A DNA stretch of 64,000 nucleotides from Planctomycetota bacterium (lineage in GTDB: Bacteria > Planctomycetota > JAJSAM01): contig JAJSAM010000004.1 of the NCBI GenBank assembly GCA_024274785.1, forward strand, positions 1-64,000, written 5' to 3'. A model generated the notes under the pieces. It was not told the origin of the DNA. It was given only the letters and a program-made list of their open reading frames with translations, and did no database searches. A program made the position numbers and the translations under genes. Below are positions 16,858 to 25,419 of this stretch, piece by piece (positions within the stretch are counted from its first letter, which is position 1; every line of letters begins with the position of its first letter).

Positions 16858-18962
16858 GAAGCGCTCTTCCCGGCTCTCTTCGCAACCTTCGAGAGATCCG
16901 CCACCGGCCCGCCGAAGAGGCCGTTCACTTCGCGAAGCAGAGCCAGACGGTTCGCGCGAAGTGCCGGGTCTTCCACGTTGACGAATACCTTCTCGAAGAA
17001 CGCGTGCACCGGGCCCCCGAAGGCCTCGGCGAAACGCCGTCCGAGCGTCACGTAGTCCTCCGCCAGAAGCAGCGCGTCCAGTTCCTCGCGAACCTGCGCC
17101 AGCACCAGGCCCACCGTCTGTTCCTCTTCCTCGACCAGGAGTTCGGGGTCGAGCGGCACACCCTTGCCCATGTCCCGCGTGATATTCGCAGTGCGCTCCA
17201 CCACGACCATCAGCGGATCGAAAAACGGTTCGTCGGCCATCTTCATCAGTGCTTCGGTCCGACGCCGGCAGGACCGGGCGTCGAACGGGACGGCACTCGC
17301 ACCCATCGCCGCCCGGACGAGGTCGTAGCGCAGGCCCGCATCGACCGACCACTGGTAGAACCGTTCCCTGACGAACCCTAGCACCTGCTCCGTCAACTCG
17401 CCGCGGCGCGCCGCATCCAGACCGGGCAGTGTCCCCGCCGCCGCGAAAAGTGCCGCCTCGAGGTCCAGTGACACTTCCTTCTCGCAGGTCACACGGATGA
17501 TGCCGAGCGCCTGGCGGCGCAGCCCGAACGGATCGGACGATCCGCTCGGCAAGCCCGCCACACTCACGAAGGAGACCAGGTTGTCGAGCTTCTCCGAGAG
17601 CGCCACCACCAGAGACACCGGACCGCGCGGCAGGTCGTCGCGCGGCCCGCGCGGGCGGTAGTGATCCTCGATGGCCAGGGCTACCGCTTCATCTTCGCCG
17701 TCCCGTCCCGCGTAGATCCGGCCCACCGTGCCCTGCAGTTCGGGGAATTCGCCGACCATCTCCGTCAACAGGTCGGCCTTGCAGAGCAGAGCCGCCCGCC
17801 GGACCTTTGCGACCGGCGCATCGAGACCGGTCGCATCGACCAGGAAGTCCCCCGCCAGGGACTCCATTCGCCTCACTTTGTCGCCGTAGCTCCCGAGCTC
17901 ACGGTGTACCGACTTGTCGTCGAGATCGGGAACGAGGTCGGAAAGGCGCGTCTTCCGATCCTCGCCGTTGAAGAACCGCGCGTCGGCGAGGCGCGAGCAC
18001 AGGACCCGCTCCATGCCCTCCCGCACCAGGTCGGCCGCCTCCTTCCGCCGGTCCATGACCGCCAGGAAGCGGGGCTCCATACCACCATCCGGCGTGACGA
18101 CCGGGAAGAAGCGCAGGTGCACCCGCATGGCCGTTTCGAGCACCTCCACCGGCAATTCCAGGTACTCGTCCTCGATCGTGCCGGTGAGGATGTTCGGCCA
18201 CTCCGCCATGCCGATGACCTCGGAGAGCAGGCCCGGGTGGACCGCGGCGGCGGCGGCGTCACCGGCCGCCGCCGCAATCCCGGCGAGGATGTGCAGGCGC
18301 CGCTCTTTCGGATCGACCATCACAAAATGCTCCCCGAGCACCTCGCGGTACCGTTCGAGGTTCGCCGATTCGAGAGGGATGGCTTCGGGCGCGAGGAACG
18401 CGTGCCCCCGCGTCTCCCGCGAGGCGGTCAGCCCGGCCGCGGCAAGAGGCAGCGCTTCTTCGCCGAGGATCGCGGTCAGATAGCGGATCGGTCGGGCGAA
18501 GGTCGTGTCGCTGCCCGTCCATCGCATGCTCTTCGGGAAGGGGGTCGAACGCAGTGCATTCGGCAGCACCCTCCCGAGGACTGCCGCCGCGCTTTCGCCG
18601 GCCACGGTGACCGCCGCGCTCACGTAAGAGCCCTTCTTCGTCTCCACGAGCTTCAGCTCCGAAGGGTCCACGCCCTGCCCCCGGGCGAAACCGAGCGCTG
18701 CCTTCGTCGGATTGCCGTCGGCATCGAAGGCCGCCCTCGCCGGAGGTCCCCGCCGATCTTCCGTAACGCTCTCTCCGGTCGCGGAAACGTCGGTCAGGTG
18801 AATCACCATTCTCCGGTGCGTGTGAAGAAGCGTCAGCACACCGGTCTTCAAGCGAGCGCCGGACAGCCCCTTCCGGAGAGCATCCCCGATCGATTCGACC
18901 GCGGCGGGAATGTAGGAGGAGGGAATCTCCTCCGTCCCGATCTCGATGAGCAGGTCAGGCAT
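16854..18962 (-). CDS. glyS: Glycyl-tRNA synthetase beta subunit
   Basis: The 702-residue protein starts MPDLLIEIGTEEIPSSYI, the characteristic GlyS N terminus, and continues through the expected family regions (WPNILTG, RRQALGIIRV). It pairs with GlyQ to form the alpha2beta2 synthetase; the beta subunit provides tRNA recognition. A GAGGAG box precedes the ATG. It is separated from glyQ by the TPR/HEAT gene, an uncommon arrangement because glyQ and glyS are usually adjacent. Length is normal. Confidence 0.96.
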   Translation of the reverse strand: MPDLLIEIGTEEIPSSYIPAAVESIGDALRKGLSGARLKTGVLTLLHTHRRMVIHLTDVSATGESVTEDRRGPPARAAFDADGNPTKAALGFARGQGVDPSELKLVETKKGSYVSAAVTVAGESAAAVLGRVLPNALRSTPFPKSMRWTGSDTTFARPIRYLTAILGEEALPLAAAGLTASRETRGHAFLAPEAIPLESANLERYREVLGEHFVMVDPKERRLHILAGIAAAAGDAAAAAVHPGLLSEVIGMAEWPNILTGTIEDEYLELPVEVLETAMRVHLRFFPVVTPDGGMEPRFLAVMDRRKEAADLVREGMERVLCSRLADARFFNGEDRKTRLSDLVPDLDDKSVHRELGSYGDKVRRMESLAGDFLVDATGLDAPVAKVRRAALLCKADLLTEMVGEFPELQGTVGRIYAGRDGEDEAVALAIEDHYRPRGPRDDLPRGPVSLVVALSEKLDNLVSFVSVAGLPSGSSDPFGLRRQALGIIRVTCEKEVSLDLEAALFAAAGTLPGLDAARRGELTEQVLGFVRERFYQWSVDAGLRYDLVRAAMGASAVPFDARSCRRRTEALMKMADEPFFDPLMVVVERTANITRDMGKGVPLDPELLVEEEEQTVGLVLAQVREELDALLLAEDYVTLGRRFAEAFGGPVHAFFEKVFVNVEDPALRANRLALLREVNGLFGGPVADLSKVAKRAGKSAS

Positions 18963-18976
18963 GGCGACTCCTCAGC

Positions 18977-20608
18977 TCAGCGCTGGCTCCGGTCCTCGGG
19001 AAGCTTCGGGGCTTCGCGCTTCTTCCGGTCCTGCAGCACCTTCAGGCCTTCCCGGGCCAACCGGGCGCGTCCCTCTTCGGAATCGAGGTCCGCGGCCGTG
19101 CCGATCTGGACGGCGGTGATGATGAAGAAGGCGTTCCGGGCCTTCTCCGCCACCATCTTCTCCCCGTCGGCCAGCAGCGGAACGAGGTATTCCGCAAAGC
19201 GCTTGAACTTGAGATGCTCCATGGCTTCGATGGCCTTCAGCTTCATGGCGAACGATCGCCGTCCCTGCCACCAGCCTCGCCACTGCTTCGTCAGCGTATC
19301 GCGCAGATCTTCGGGGATCGGCGTTTCCGGATCGTCGAGAAAGTAGAGCCCGGAGTAGCTGCGCAGGGATTCGACGGCCACGCGGAACACGTAGAGACTC
19401 TCGTCGTCGAGCGTCTGAAGCAATACCGGAACCGCCGCCTCGGTCTTGATCGTCCCGAGGGCGGCCGCCGCGGCGGCCCGGACCTTCTCGTCCGGATCGC
19501 CGTCGGTCGGATGGTGAATGATCACCTGGAGCAGGCTCACCGAGTTGGCTCCGCCGACCACGCCGAGGTTGTTCACCGCCAACACCCGGATCAGGGCATC
19601 CTTCTCGTACTTGATGCTCACCTTTTCCACCAACTTGCGTGGTGGGGGGTGGACTTTCAGTTCCACCAGGAGTTTGACGGCCTCCCGGCGCTCCGTGAGG
19701 TCCTTGCTGTCGAGCAGCTCGATCAGCCCCTCGATCGTCACCTGTTTGCGACCGCTGCCGCCCTGCTTGATCCGCTCCATCTCCTGGTCCGCCTCGCCGC
19801 GGAGAGGGCTGCCCTCCGGAGTGTGCTTCTTCATTCGTTCGAGGGTCTCGACCGCCTTCCGGGTCATCCCCTTCTCGAGGTACAGGCTCTTCAGGAAGAC
19901 GTAGCTTTCGAGGTCCTTCGGCTCGACTTCCAGGTACTTCTCGAATGCCTGGATGGCCTGGTCGATCTTGCGGTCGAAGCCGAGCGCGAGGGCGTAGCCC
20001 TTCAGCGCCGCGGAGTCCCGCGGATAGCGCTCCAGCACGGTGCGGAACTCCGTGATCGCCCGATCGAATCGCTTCTGCCGAAGATGCAGGTGGCCCAGCA
20101 GCGTACGCACCTCCCGGTTGCCCGGCTCCTTGTTCAGGACGATCTTGAATTCCCTCTCCGCGCCGGCCAGATCACGGATGCTGACCAACAGCTTTCCAAG
20201 CTGGGAGTGGGCGCGCATGAGCCCGGGGTCGAGCTTGAGTGAGAGATGGAAGTGGCGCTCCGCCTCCTCCATGTTGTTCTTCATCATGAAGTAGACGCCG
20301 AGTCCGTAGTACGGGTAGGGGAATGCCGGGTTCTTCTCGATGGACCAGTCGAACTGCTCCCGCGCTTTCTCCAACTCACCCACCAGCCCGTAGGCTCGGC
20401 CGAGCAGGTAGTGCGCCGCCGCGGACTTCGTCAGCTCGACCTCGGATTTCGCCCTGGCGACGACTTCGGCGCGCTGGTTCCGGTCCATCAGCTCGTCCTG
20501 GCGCCGCATCACGTCCTCGATGCGCACGTCCTCGGCCAGAATCGGCCCGCTCGAGAGGATTAGCAACGCCAGCAAGGCCAGGGGGACCAGTATCGGTAGC
20601 CTACGCAT
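18977..20608 (-). CDS. Exported TPR/HEAT-repeat protein inserted between glyQ and glyS
   Basis: The 543-residue protein has a Sec signal peptide (hydrophobic 4-20, cleavage near ILA-ED), then tandem TPRs (residues about 50-270, for example [20 protein letters not shown]) and HEAT-like repeats from about 290, including [18 protein letters not shown]. It probably scaffolds proteins in the periplasm. The ATG overlaps the glyQ stop by 8 bases and has GGAGG; glyS starts 14 bases after its stop, so it is firmly within the glycyl-tRNA synthetase operon. No enzyme motif is visible. Function unknown. Confidence 0.8.
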   Translation of the reverse strand: MRRLPILVPLALLALLILSSGPILAEDVRIEDVMRRQDELMDRNQRAEVVARAKSEVELTKSAAAHYLLGRAYGLVGELEKAREQFDWSIEKNPAFPYPYYGLGVYFMMKNNMEEAERHFHLSLKLDPGLMRAHSQLGKLLVSIRDLAGAEREFKIVLNKEPGNREVRTLLGHLHLRQKRFDRAITEFRTVLERYPRDSAALKGYALALGFDRKIDQAIQAFEKYLEVEPKDLESYVFLKSLYLEKGMTRKAVETLERMKKHTPEGSPLRGEADQEMERIKQGGSGRKQVTIEGLIELLDSKDLTERREAVKLLVELKVHPPPRKLVEKVSIKYEKDALIRVLAVNNLGVVGGANSVSLLQVIIHHPTDGDPDEKVRAAAAAALGTIKTEAAVPVLLQTLDDESLYVFRVAVESLRSYSGLYFLDDPETPIPEDLRDTLTKQWRGWWQGRRSFAMKLKAIEAMEHLKFKRFAEYLVPLLADGEKMVAEKARNAFFIITAVQIGTAADLDSEEGRARLAREGLKVLQDRKKREAPKLPEDRSQR

Positions 20609-21473
20609 CGGATTCCGCCTCCTCGGCAGAGAGCCCCTCGAGGTACTGCCTGACGCACGCCCGGGCGAGGGCCCGCACGCGGCCGATGTACTCGGCCCGC
20701 TGGTTCACGCCGATCGCGCCCCGGGCGTCCAGGAGATTGAACTGGTGCGAGCACTTGAGGGTCAGGTCGTATGCCGGAAGGACGAGTTCGGCCCTCAGCA
20801 GCCGACGGCACTCCGCTTCGTAGTCGTCGAAGTGCCGGACGGCCAGTCCGGCGTCCGACTCCTCGAAGTTGAAACGGGAGTACTCCACCTCGTTGCGGAG
20901 GTACACGTCCCCGTAGGAGACGCCGTCGACCCAGGTCAGGTCGTACACGGAGTCCACCTTCTGGAGGTACATGGCCAGACGTTCCAGACCGTACGTCAGC
21001 TCCAGGGAGACAGGGTCGAGGTCGAATCCGCCCATCTTCTGGAAGTATGTGTACTGGGTCACTTCCATGCCGTCGAGCCACACCTCCCAGCCGAGACCGG
21101 AGGCGCCGAGCGTCGGGCTTTCCCAGTCGTCCTCCACGAAACGGACATCGTGCCGGGTCAGGTCGAGCCCGAGCGCGGCGAGAGAGCGCAGGTACAGCTC
21201 CTGGGCGTCTGCCGGGGCCGGCTTGACGATGACCTGGTACTGGTAGTAATGCTGCAGCCTGAACGGGTTTTCTCCGTACCGGCCGTCGGTCGGTCGCCGG
21301 CAGGGTTGCACGTAGGCGGCGCGCCACGGCGCTTTGCCCAGACAGCGAAGCACAGTGGCGGGACAAAACGTCCCCGCCCCCACCTCGGTGTCGTAGGGCT
21401 GGAGCAGAATGGCGCCCTCTCCGGCCCAGTACTCGGAGAGGCGAAGAATCATTTGCTGGAAGTTCAAGGCCAT
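20601..21473 (-). CDS. glyQ: Glycyl-tRNA synthetase alpha subunit
   Basis: The protein (290 residues from the ATG at 21473) matches Gly[21 protein letters not shown] near the N terminus, [26 protein letters not shown] and [17 protein letters not shown]. It holds the catalytic core of the class II glycyl-tRNA synthetase. The track start is a GTG nine codons earlier, but family alignment favours the ATG; neither has a clear ribosome-binding site. A TACACT element ten bases upstream of the ATG might indicate a very short leader. It heads a six-gene operon running to the lipoprotein after galE. Confidence 0.95.
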   Translation of the reverse strand: MALNFQQMILRLSEYWAGEGAILLQPYDTEVGAGTFCPATVLRCLGKAPWRAAYVQPCRRPTDGRYGENPFRLQHYYQYQVIVKPAPADAQELYLRSLAALGLDLTRHDVRFVEDDWESPTLGASGLGWEVWLDGMEVTQYTYFQKMGGFDLDPVSLELTYGLERLAMYLQKVDSVYDLTWVDGVSYGDVYLRNEVEYSRFNFEESDAGLAVRHFDDYEAECRRLLRAELVLPAYDLTLKCSHQFNLLDARGAIGVNQRAEYIGRVRALARACVRQYLEGLSAEEAESDA

Positions 21474-21602
21474 ATCGCGGCGAAGTGTAGCAAGGGGCAC
21501 GGGGGCCCATAAGCAAAAGCCATCAAGGCCGCACCGACCGCCGCCCCTTGCAATTCACGCGTCCGGAAGGTACTTCCTCGGGGTCGATTCCCCGGAGGTT
21601 CC

Positions 21603-22736
21603 ATGAAGCTCAATGCGCTTGCCCTCTCCCTGATCCTCACGCCCTTCCTGCTGCCCGCCTGCACGGAGAAGGAATACTCCGCAACCGCCATCGTGGCTGT
21701 ACAGTCCTCGATGCCCGGTCCCGCGGGCCGGGACGCCCCGGTCCCGGAACACGAGATCCGAAAGCAGGCCGCCCTCCTCACCTCTCTCTCTACGATCCGG
21801 AAGACGGTTGAGGGAAAGCGTTTCCAGCACTGGTCGGCCTACCAGGGAAACACGGTGGAGCAGGTGGCGAGACAACTCCTGCCGCGGCTCCGCGCGCGCA
21901 TTCTGCCGCGGACGAACCTGATCGAACTCAGTTGCAGCCATCCCGACCCGGACCTCGCCCACCGGATCGTGAATTCCATCATCGACGTCGTCATTGAACA
22001 GCAGACCGACGATGCCCGCCAGGCCCTGCTGGGGCCGATGGCGAACTGGCAACAGGAGAGGAGCATCATTCGGAGCCGGATCGAAGATCTGGGCAACGAG
22101 TTCCTCCGGGAGCACCCCGGTTTCTCCACCCCGAGGGAGATGGTGCTCGAATTCGATCGTCTGCGGCAGAGCCTCCTGACCTACTCCGGCAAGCTCGACG
22201 AATTGACCCTCTCACTCTCCGCCGCTGAGCCCCTGGCGGATGCGATCCGCCGCGCCCTCGCCGAGGGAGGCGCCGGGCTGTCCGCGCTCTACGATCACCC
22301 CGGGTTGACGCGCCGGCCGGAGGACCGCGACCTCTCCGTCAATTCCAACACCGCCGCCGCGGAACTCGAGTCCCTCCAGGAGTATCTCGCACCGCAGCAC
22401 CCCCAGGTGCAGGCCGCCATGACCCGTGTCCGGGACCTCGAGGCCCGTCTCCGGAATTTCCGGGACACCTGGCTCCTCGGAAAACTCGCCGACTACGACG
22501 CTCTCACCACCCAGCGGGAACGGGTCCGGGAGTTGCAAAGCGATGTGGCCGGCGAAACCCACCGGCTGGCGGTGGTCATGACCGCATACGATGACGCTGA
22601 AAAACAGAAAATCGCAGACGAACAACGCCTGGCGATCATCGACGCCAGAATCGACGAAATCCTGAGCCAATGGAAAGTGGTTCGCGCCGGAATTGCCTTG
22701 ATCGAGCCCGCGGCACGGCCCCGCAGCCACGACTGA
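21603..22736 (+). CDS. Lipoprotein with Wzz/GumC-like polysaccharide co-polymerase ectodomain
   Basis: The 377-residue protein has a lipoprotein signal peptide with lipobox LPAC (Cys20), then a domain resembling the periplasmic part of Wzz/GumC chain-length proteins: RARILPRTNLIELSCSHPDP and AHRIVNSIIDVVIEQQ, followed by a long coiled coil (about 145-350) and a terminal IEPAARPRS. In the family that proline-rich stretch leads into a second membrane helix, but here the protein ends. Membrane helices and kinase domain are therefore missing and replaced by a lipid anchor. The protein likely influences polysaccharide export from the envelope. It is divergent from glyQ and upstream of purC. Confidence 0.75.
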   Translation: MKLNALALSLILTPFLLPACTEKEYSATAIVAVQSSMPGPAGRDAPVPEHEIRKQAALLTSLSTIRKTVEGKRFQHWSAYQGNTVEQVARQLLPRLRARILPRTNLIELSCSHPDPDLAHRIVNSIIDVVIEQQTDDARQALLGPMANWQQERSIIRSRIEDLGNEFLREHPGFSTPREMVLEFDRLRQSLLTYSGKLDELTLSLSAAEPLADAIRRALAEGGAGLSALYDHPGLTRRPEDRDLSVNSNTAAAELESLQEYLAPQHPQVQAAMTRVRDLEARLRNFRDTWLLGKLADYDALTTQRERVRELQSDVAGETHRLAVVMTAYDDAEKQKIADEQRLAIIDARIDEILSQWKVVRAGIALIEPAARPRSHD

Positions 22737-22809
22737 TCCCCCACTCCCGGACTTGGCTACGCAATCCCCGGGGACGATGGTAGAAACACCGTCTCCAAAG
22801 GAGGGATTC

Positions 22810-23712
22810 ATGGCCGGTACAGTCGTCACGACGGATCTCACGGGAATCGACCTGGTGAAGCGCGGCAAGGTCCGCGATGTCTACGAGGTGCCGGAGGGCC
22901 TGCTCATCGTGGCCACCGACCGCCTCTCCGCTTTCGATGTCGTCTTCGCGGAGGGCATCCCCGGCAAGGGGCAGATCCTGACGGCCCTCACGGAATTCTG
23001 GTTCCGGGAATTCCCGGGGGTCGTCGAAAACCACCTCATCACCGCCGACATCGACGAGATGCCCGATGCGGTGAGGGCGCACGCCGACGTGCTCGCCGGC
23101 CGGACGATGCTGGTCCGGAAGACCGAAGTCCTCCCGGTGGAATGTATCGCCCGCGGCTACCTGGCCGGCTCCGGCTACAAGTCCTACCTGAAAGATCGCA
23201 CGGTGTGCGGCATCGAACTCCCCGAAGGACTGCAACTTTCCTCGAAGCTGCCGCAGAACATCTTCACCCCTTCGACCAAGGCCGAGGAAGGCCATGACGA
23301 GAACATCAGCTTCGCAGAGACCGTCGAGATCATCGGTCAGAAGACCGCCGACCGGCTCGACGAGATGACGATGGCGCTCTTCAACGCCGGGTCGGACCTC
23401 CTCGCGGAGAGAGGCATCATCCTCTGCGACACGAAGTTCGAATTCGGACGCACCCCGGACGGCGAGATCATCCTGATCGACGAGGCTCTCACGCCCGACT
23501 CCTCGCGCTTCTGGGACGAGAAGACCTACACCGAGGGCGTCGCGCAGGACTCCTTCGACAAGCAGATCGTGCGCGATTACCTGGAGACCCTCTCCTGGGA
23601 CAAGGCTCCTCCCCCGCCCGCCCTGCCGGCCGAGGTGGTGGAGAAGACGGCGGCACGCTACCGCGAAATCGCGGAGCGCATCATTGGCGAAAAGCTGGAG
23701 ATCTACGGATGA
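22810..23712 (+). CDS. purC: Phosphoribosylaminoimidazole-succinocarboxamide synthase
   Basis: The 300-residue protein carries SAICAR synthetase signatures: KRGKVRDVYEV (ATP loop), ATDRLSAFDV, PVECIARGYLAGSG, STKAEEGHDENIS and DTKFEFG. It joins aspartate to CAIR in purine synthesis. The ATG at 22810 is fixed by AAAGGAGG six bases before it; the track start at 22753 lies upstream of this site. The length of about 300 residues is the longer form seen in many non-enteric bacteria and yeast. It overlaps purE by 4 bases. Confidence 0.95.
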   Translation: MAGTVVTTDLTGIDLVKRGKVRDVYEVPEGLLIVATDRLSAFDVVFAEGIPGKGQILTALTEFWFREFPGVVENHLITADIDEMPDAVRAHADVLAGRTMLVRKTEVLPVECIARGYLAGSGYKSYLKDRTVCGIELPEGLQLSSKLPQNIFTPSTKAEEGHDENISFAETVEIIGQKTADRLDEMTMALFNAGSDLLAERGIILCDTKFEFGRTPDGEIILIDEALTPDSSRFWDEKTYTEGVAQDSFDKQIVRDYLETLSWDKAPPPPALPAEVVEKTAARYREIAERIIGEKLEIYG

Positions 23713-24215
23713 GCACCCCTCTCGTCGGAGTCGTCATGGGCAGCGCCAGCGACCTCCCGGTCATGGAGAAGGCCCCGGAGATGCTCGACAGGCTCGGCAT
23801 CCCCTGCGAAGTGAAGGTTCTCTCGGCCCACCGCACGCCGGATGACACCCGCAAATACGCCCGCGCCGCTCGCGGCCGCGGAATCCAGGTCCTGATCGCC
23901 GGAGCCGGTGGCTCCGCCGCGCTCGCCGGCACCCTCGCCGCGCAGACCGAATTGCCGGTGATCGGCGTTCCGATCGACGCCACGTCCCTCGGCGGAGTCG
24001 ATGCCCTCTACGCCACGGTCCAGATGCCCCCGGGATTCCCGGTCGCGGGTGTGGCCATCGGCAATTGGGGCGCGATCAACGGCGCGCTGCTCGCCGCCCG
24101 GATCATCGCCGTCCACGACAGCGACCTGGCGGAACGCCTGGCGGAGATGCGCAAGGAGATGACGCTGAAGACCCGCAAGTCCTGCAAGGAAGTCGAGAAG
24201 CGGTTCCGGCAGTGA
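23709..24215 (+). CDS. purE: N5-carboxyaminoimidazole ribonucleotide mutase
   Basis: The 168-residue protein has the class I PurE substrate-binding motifs GSASD (11-15) and SAHRTPD (39-45), and the loop IAGAGGSAALAG with the proton-relay histidine region. It converts N5-CAIR to CAIR, the step that supplies PurC. The ATG overlaps the purC stop as ATGA. A PurK partner is not in the window. Length is typical. Confidence 0.95.
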   Translation: MSTPLVGVVMGSASDLPVMEKAPEMLDRLGIPCEVKVLSAHRTPDDTRKYARAARGRGIQVLIAGAGGSAALAGTLAAQTELPVIGVPIDATSLGGVDALYATVQMPPGFPVAGVAIGNWGAINGALLAARIIAVHDSDLAERLAEMRKEMTLKTRKSCKEVEKRFRQ

Positions 24216-25273
24216 CGGGCCGGCCCGGCTATCCCCCTGAGCCGATGCGTTGGGAAGGCCAGGCTGACGGCCGCCTGCTCATCATCGAACAGACCCTGCT
24301 TCCCGCCGAGGAGCGCGAGATCGAGCTCTCTTCGGTTCAGGACGTCGCCGATGCCATCTACCGGCTGGCGGTGCGCGGCGCCCCGGCGATCGGGATCACC
24401 GCCGCCTACGGGCTCGTTCTTGCGGCCCGGGCGATCGCCGGCAATCAGACTCCCGATGAGACGGTTTCGGCGCTTGAGCGGGATGCCGCGTTTCTCGCCC
24501 GGACCCGCCCCACCGCGGTCAATCTCACCTGGGCGCTGCGGCGGATGGCCAGGCTCTTTGAGCCTCCCGCAGGCCCCGTGGAGATGCAGCAGCGGCTCCT
24601 CGACGAGGCGCTCTCGATCCACGAGGAGGACCGGCAGGCCTGCCTGGCGATGGCCCGGTGGGCCGCACCGTTTCTCCGCGAAGGTGGCAGCTACCTCACC
24701 CACTGCAACGCCGGATCCCTCGCCACCGGCGGGATCGGGACGGCGCTCGGGGTCTTTCATCTCGCTGCGAGAGAGGGCAAGGCGATCACCGTGTACGTCG
24801 ACGAAACCAGGCCGCTGCTGCAGGGCGCGCGCCTGACCTCGTGGGAGCTCCAGCGTTCCGGGATCGAAGTCAAGCTGATCTGTGACTCCGCGGCGGCCAC
24901 TTTCCTCACCCGGGGACCGGTTCAGGCCGTCTTCGTCGGGGCGGACCGCATCGCCGGGAACGGCGATGCTGCGAACAAGCTCGGCACCCTCTCCGTGGCC
25001 CTTGCGGCCCGGCACGCCGGGATACCCTTTTACGTGGTGGCGCCCTCCTCGACCTTCGATCTCACGCTGGCGGATGGTGGGGAGATCCCGATCGAGGAGC
25101 GTCCGCCCGAGGAAGTCACGGACGGCTTTGGCCGCCGCACCGCGCCCGAAGGCATCGGCATCTGCAATCCGGCCTTCGATGTCACCCCGGCCGACCTCAT
25201 CACCGCGCTGATCACCGAACGAGGCGTGATCGAAGCACCAACTACCGAGCGAATTCGCACCGTCCTCGCCTGA
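24212..25273 (+). CDS. mtnA: S-methyl-5-thioribose-1-phosphate isomerase
   Basis: MtnA motifs are RGAPAIG, LTHCNAGSLATGGIGTALG (active-site cysteine), ETRPLLQGARLT and GADRIAGNGDAANK (catalytic aspartate). It acts in methionine salvage from methylthioadenosine. The start is uncertain: the GTG at 24212 overlapping the purE stop as GTGA gives 353 residues and matches the coupling style of this genome, while the ATG at 24245 would remove 11 residues. Its place directly after purC-purE is unusual but links two nucleoside-derived pathways. No SAM riboswitch precedes it. Confidence 0.92.
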   Translation: MTGRPGYPPEPMRWEGQADGRLLIIEQTLLPAEEREIELSSVQDVADAIYRLAVRGAPAIGITAAYGLVLAARAIAGNQTPDETVSALERDAAFLARTRPTAVNLTWALRRMARLFEPPAGPVEMQQRLLDEALSIHEEDRQACLAMARWAAPFLREGGSYLTHCNAGSLATGGIGTALGVFHLAAREGKAITVYVDETRPLLQGARLTSWELQRSGIEVKLICDSAAATFLTRGPVQAVFVGADRIAGNGDAANKLGTLSVALAARHAGIPFYVVAPSSTFDLTLADGGEIPIEERPPEEVTDGFGRRTAPEGIGICNPAFDVTPADLITALITERGVIEAPTTERIRTVLA

Positions 25274-25419
25274 CTCTCAATCTGGTAGAGGCATTCCCGG
25301 AATCGCGAGAATCTCCTTCGGTGCCGCACACGCTATTCCGATGAAAGGTCCGTTACCCAGTTCCGGAACGGGCCTGGCAGGGATTGTCCTTGCCCCGGGC
25401 CGAAAGCCGCGGAGAGGAA

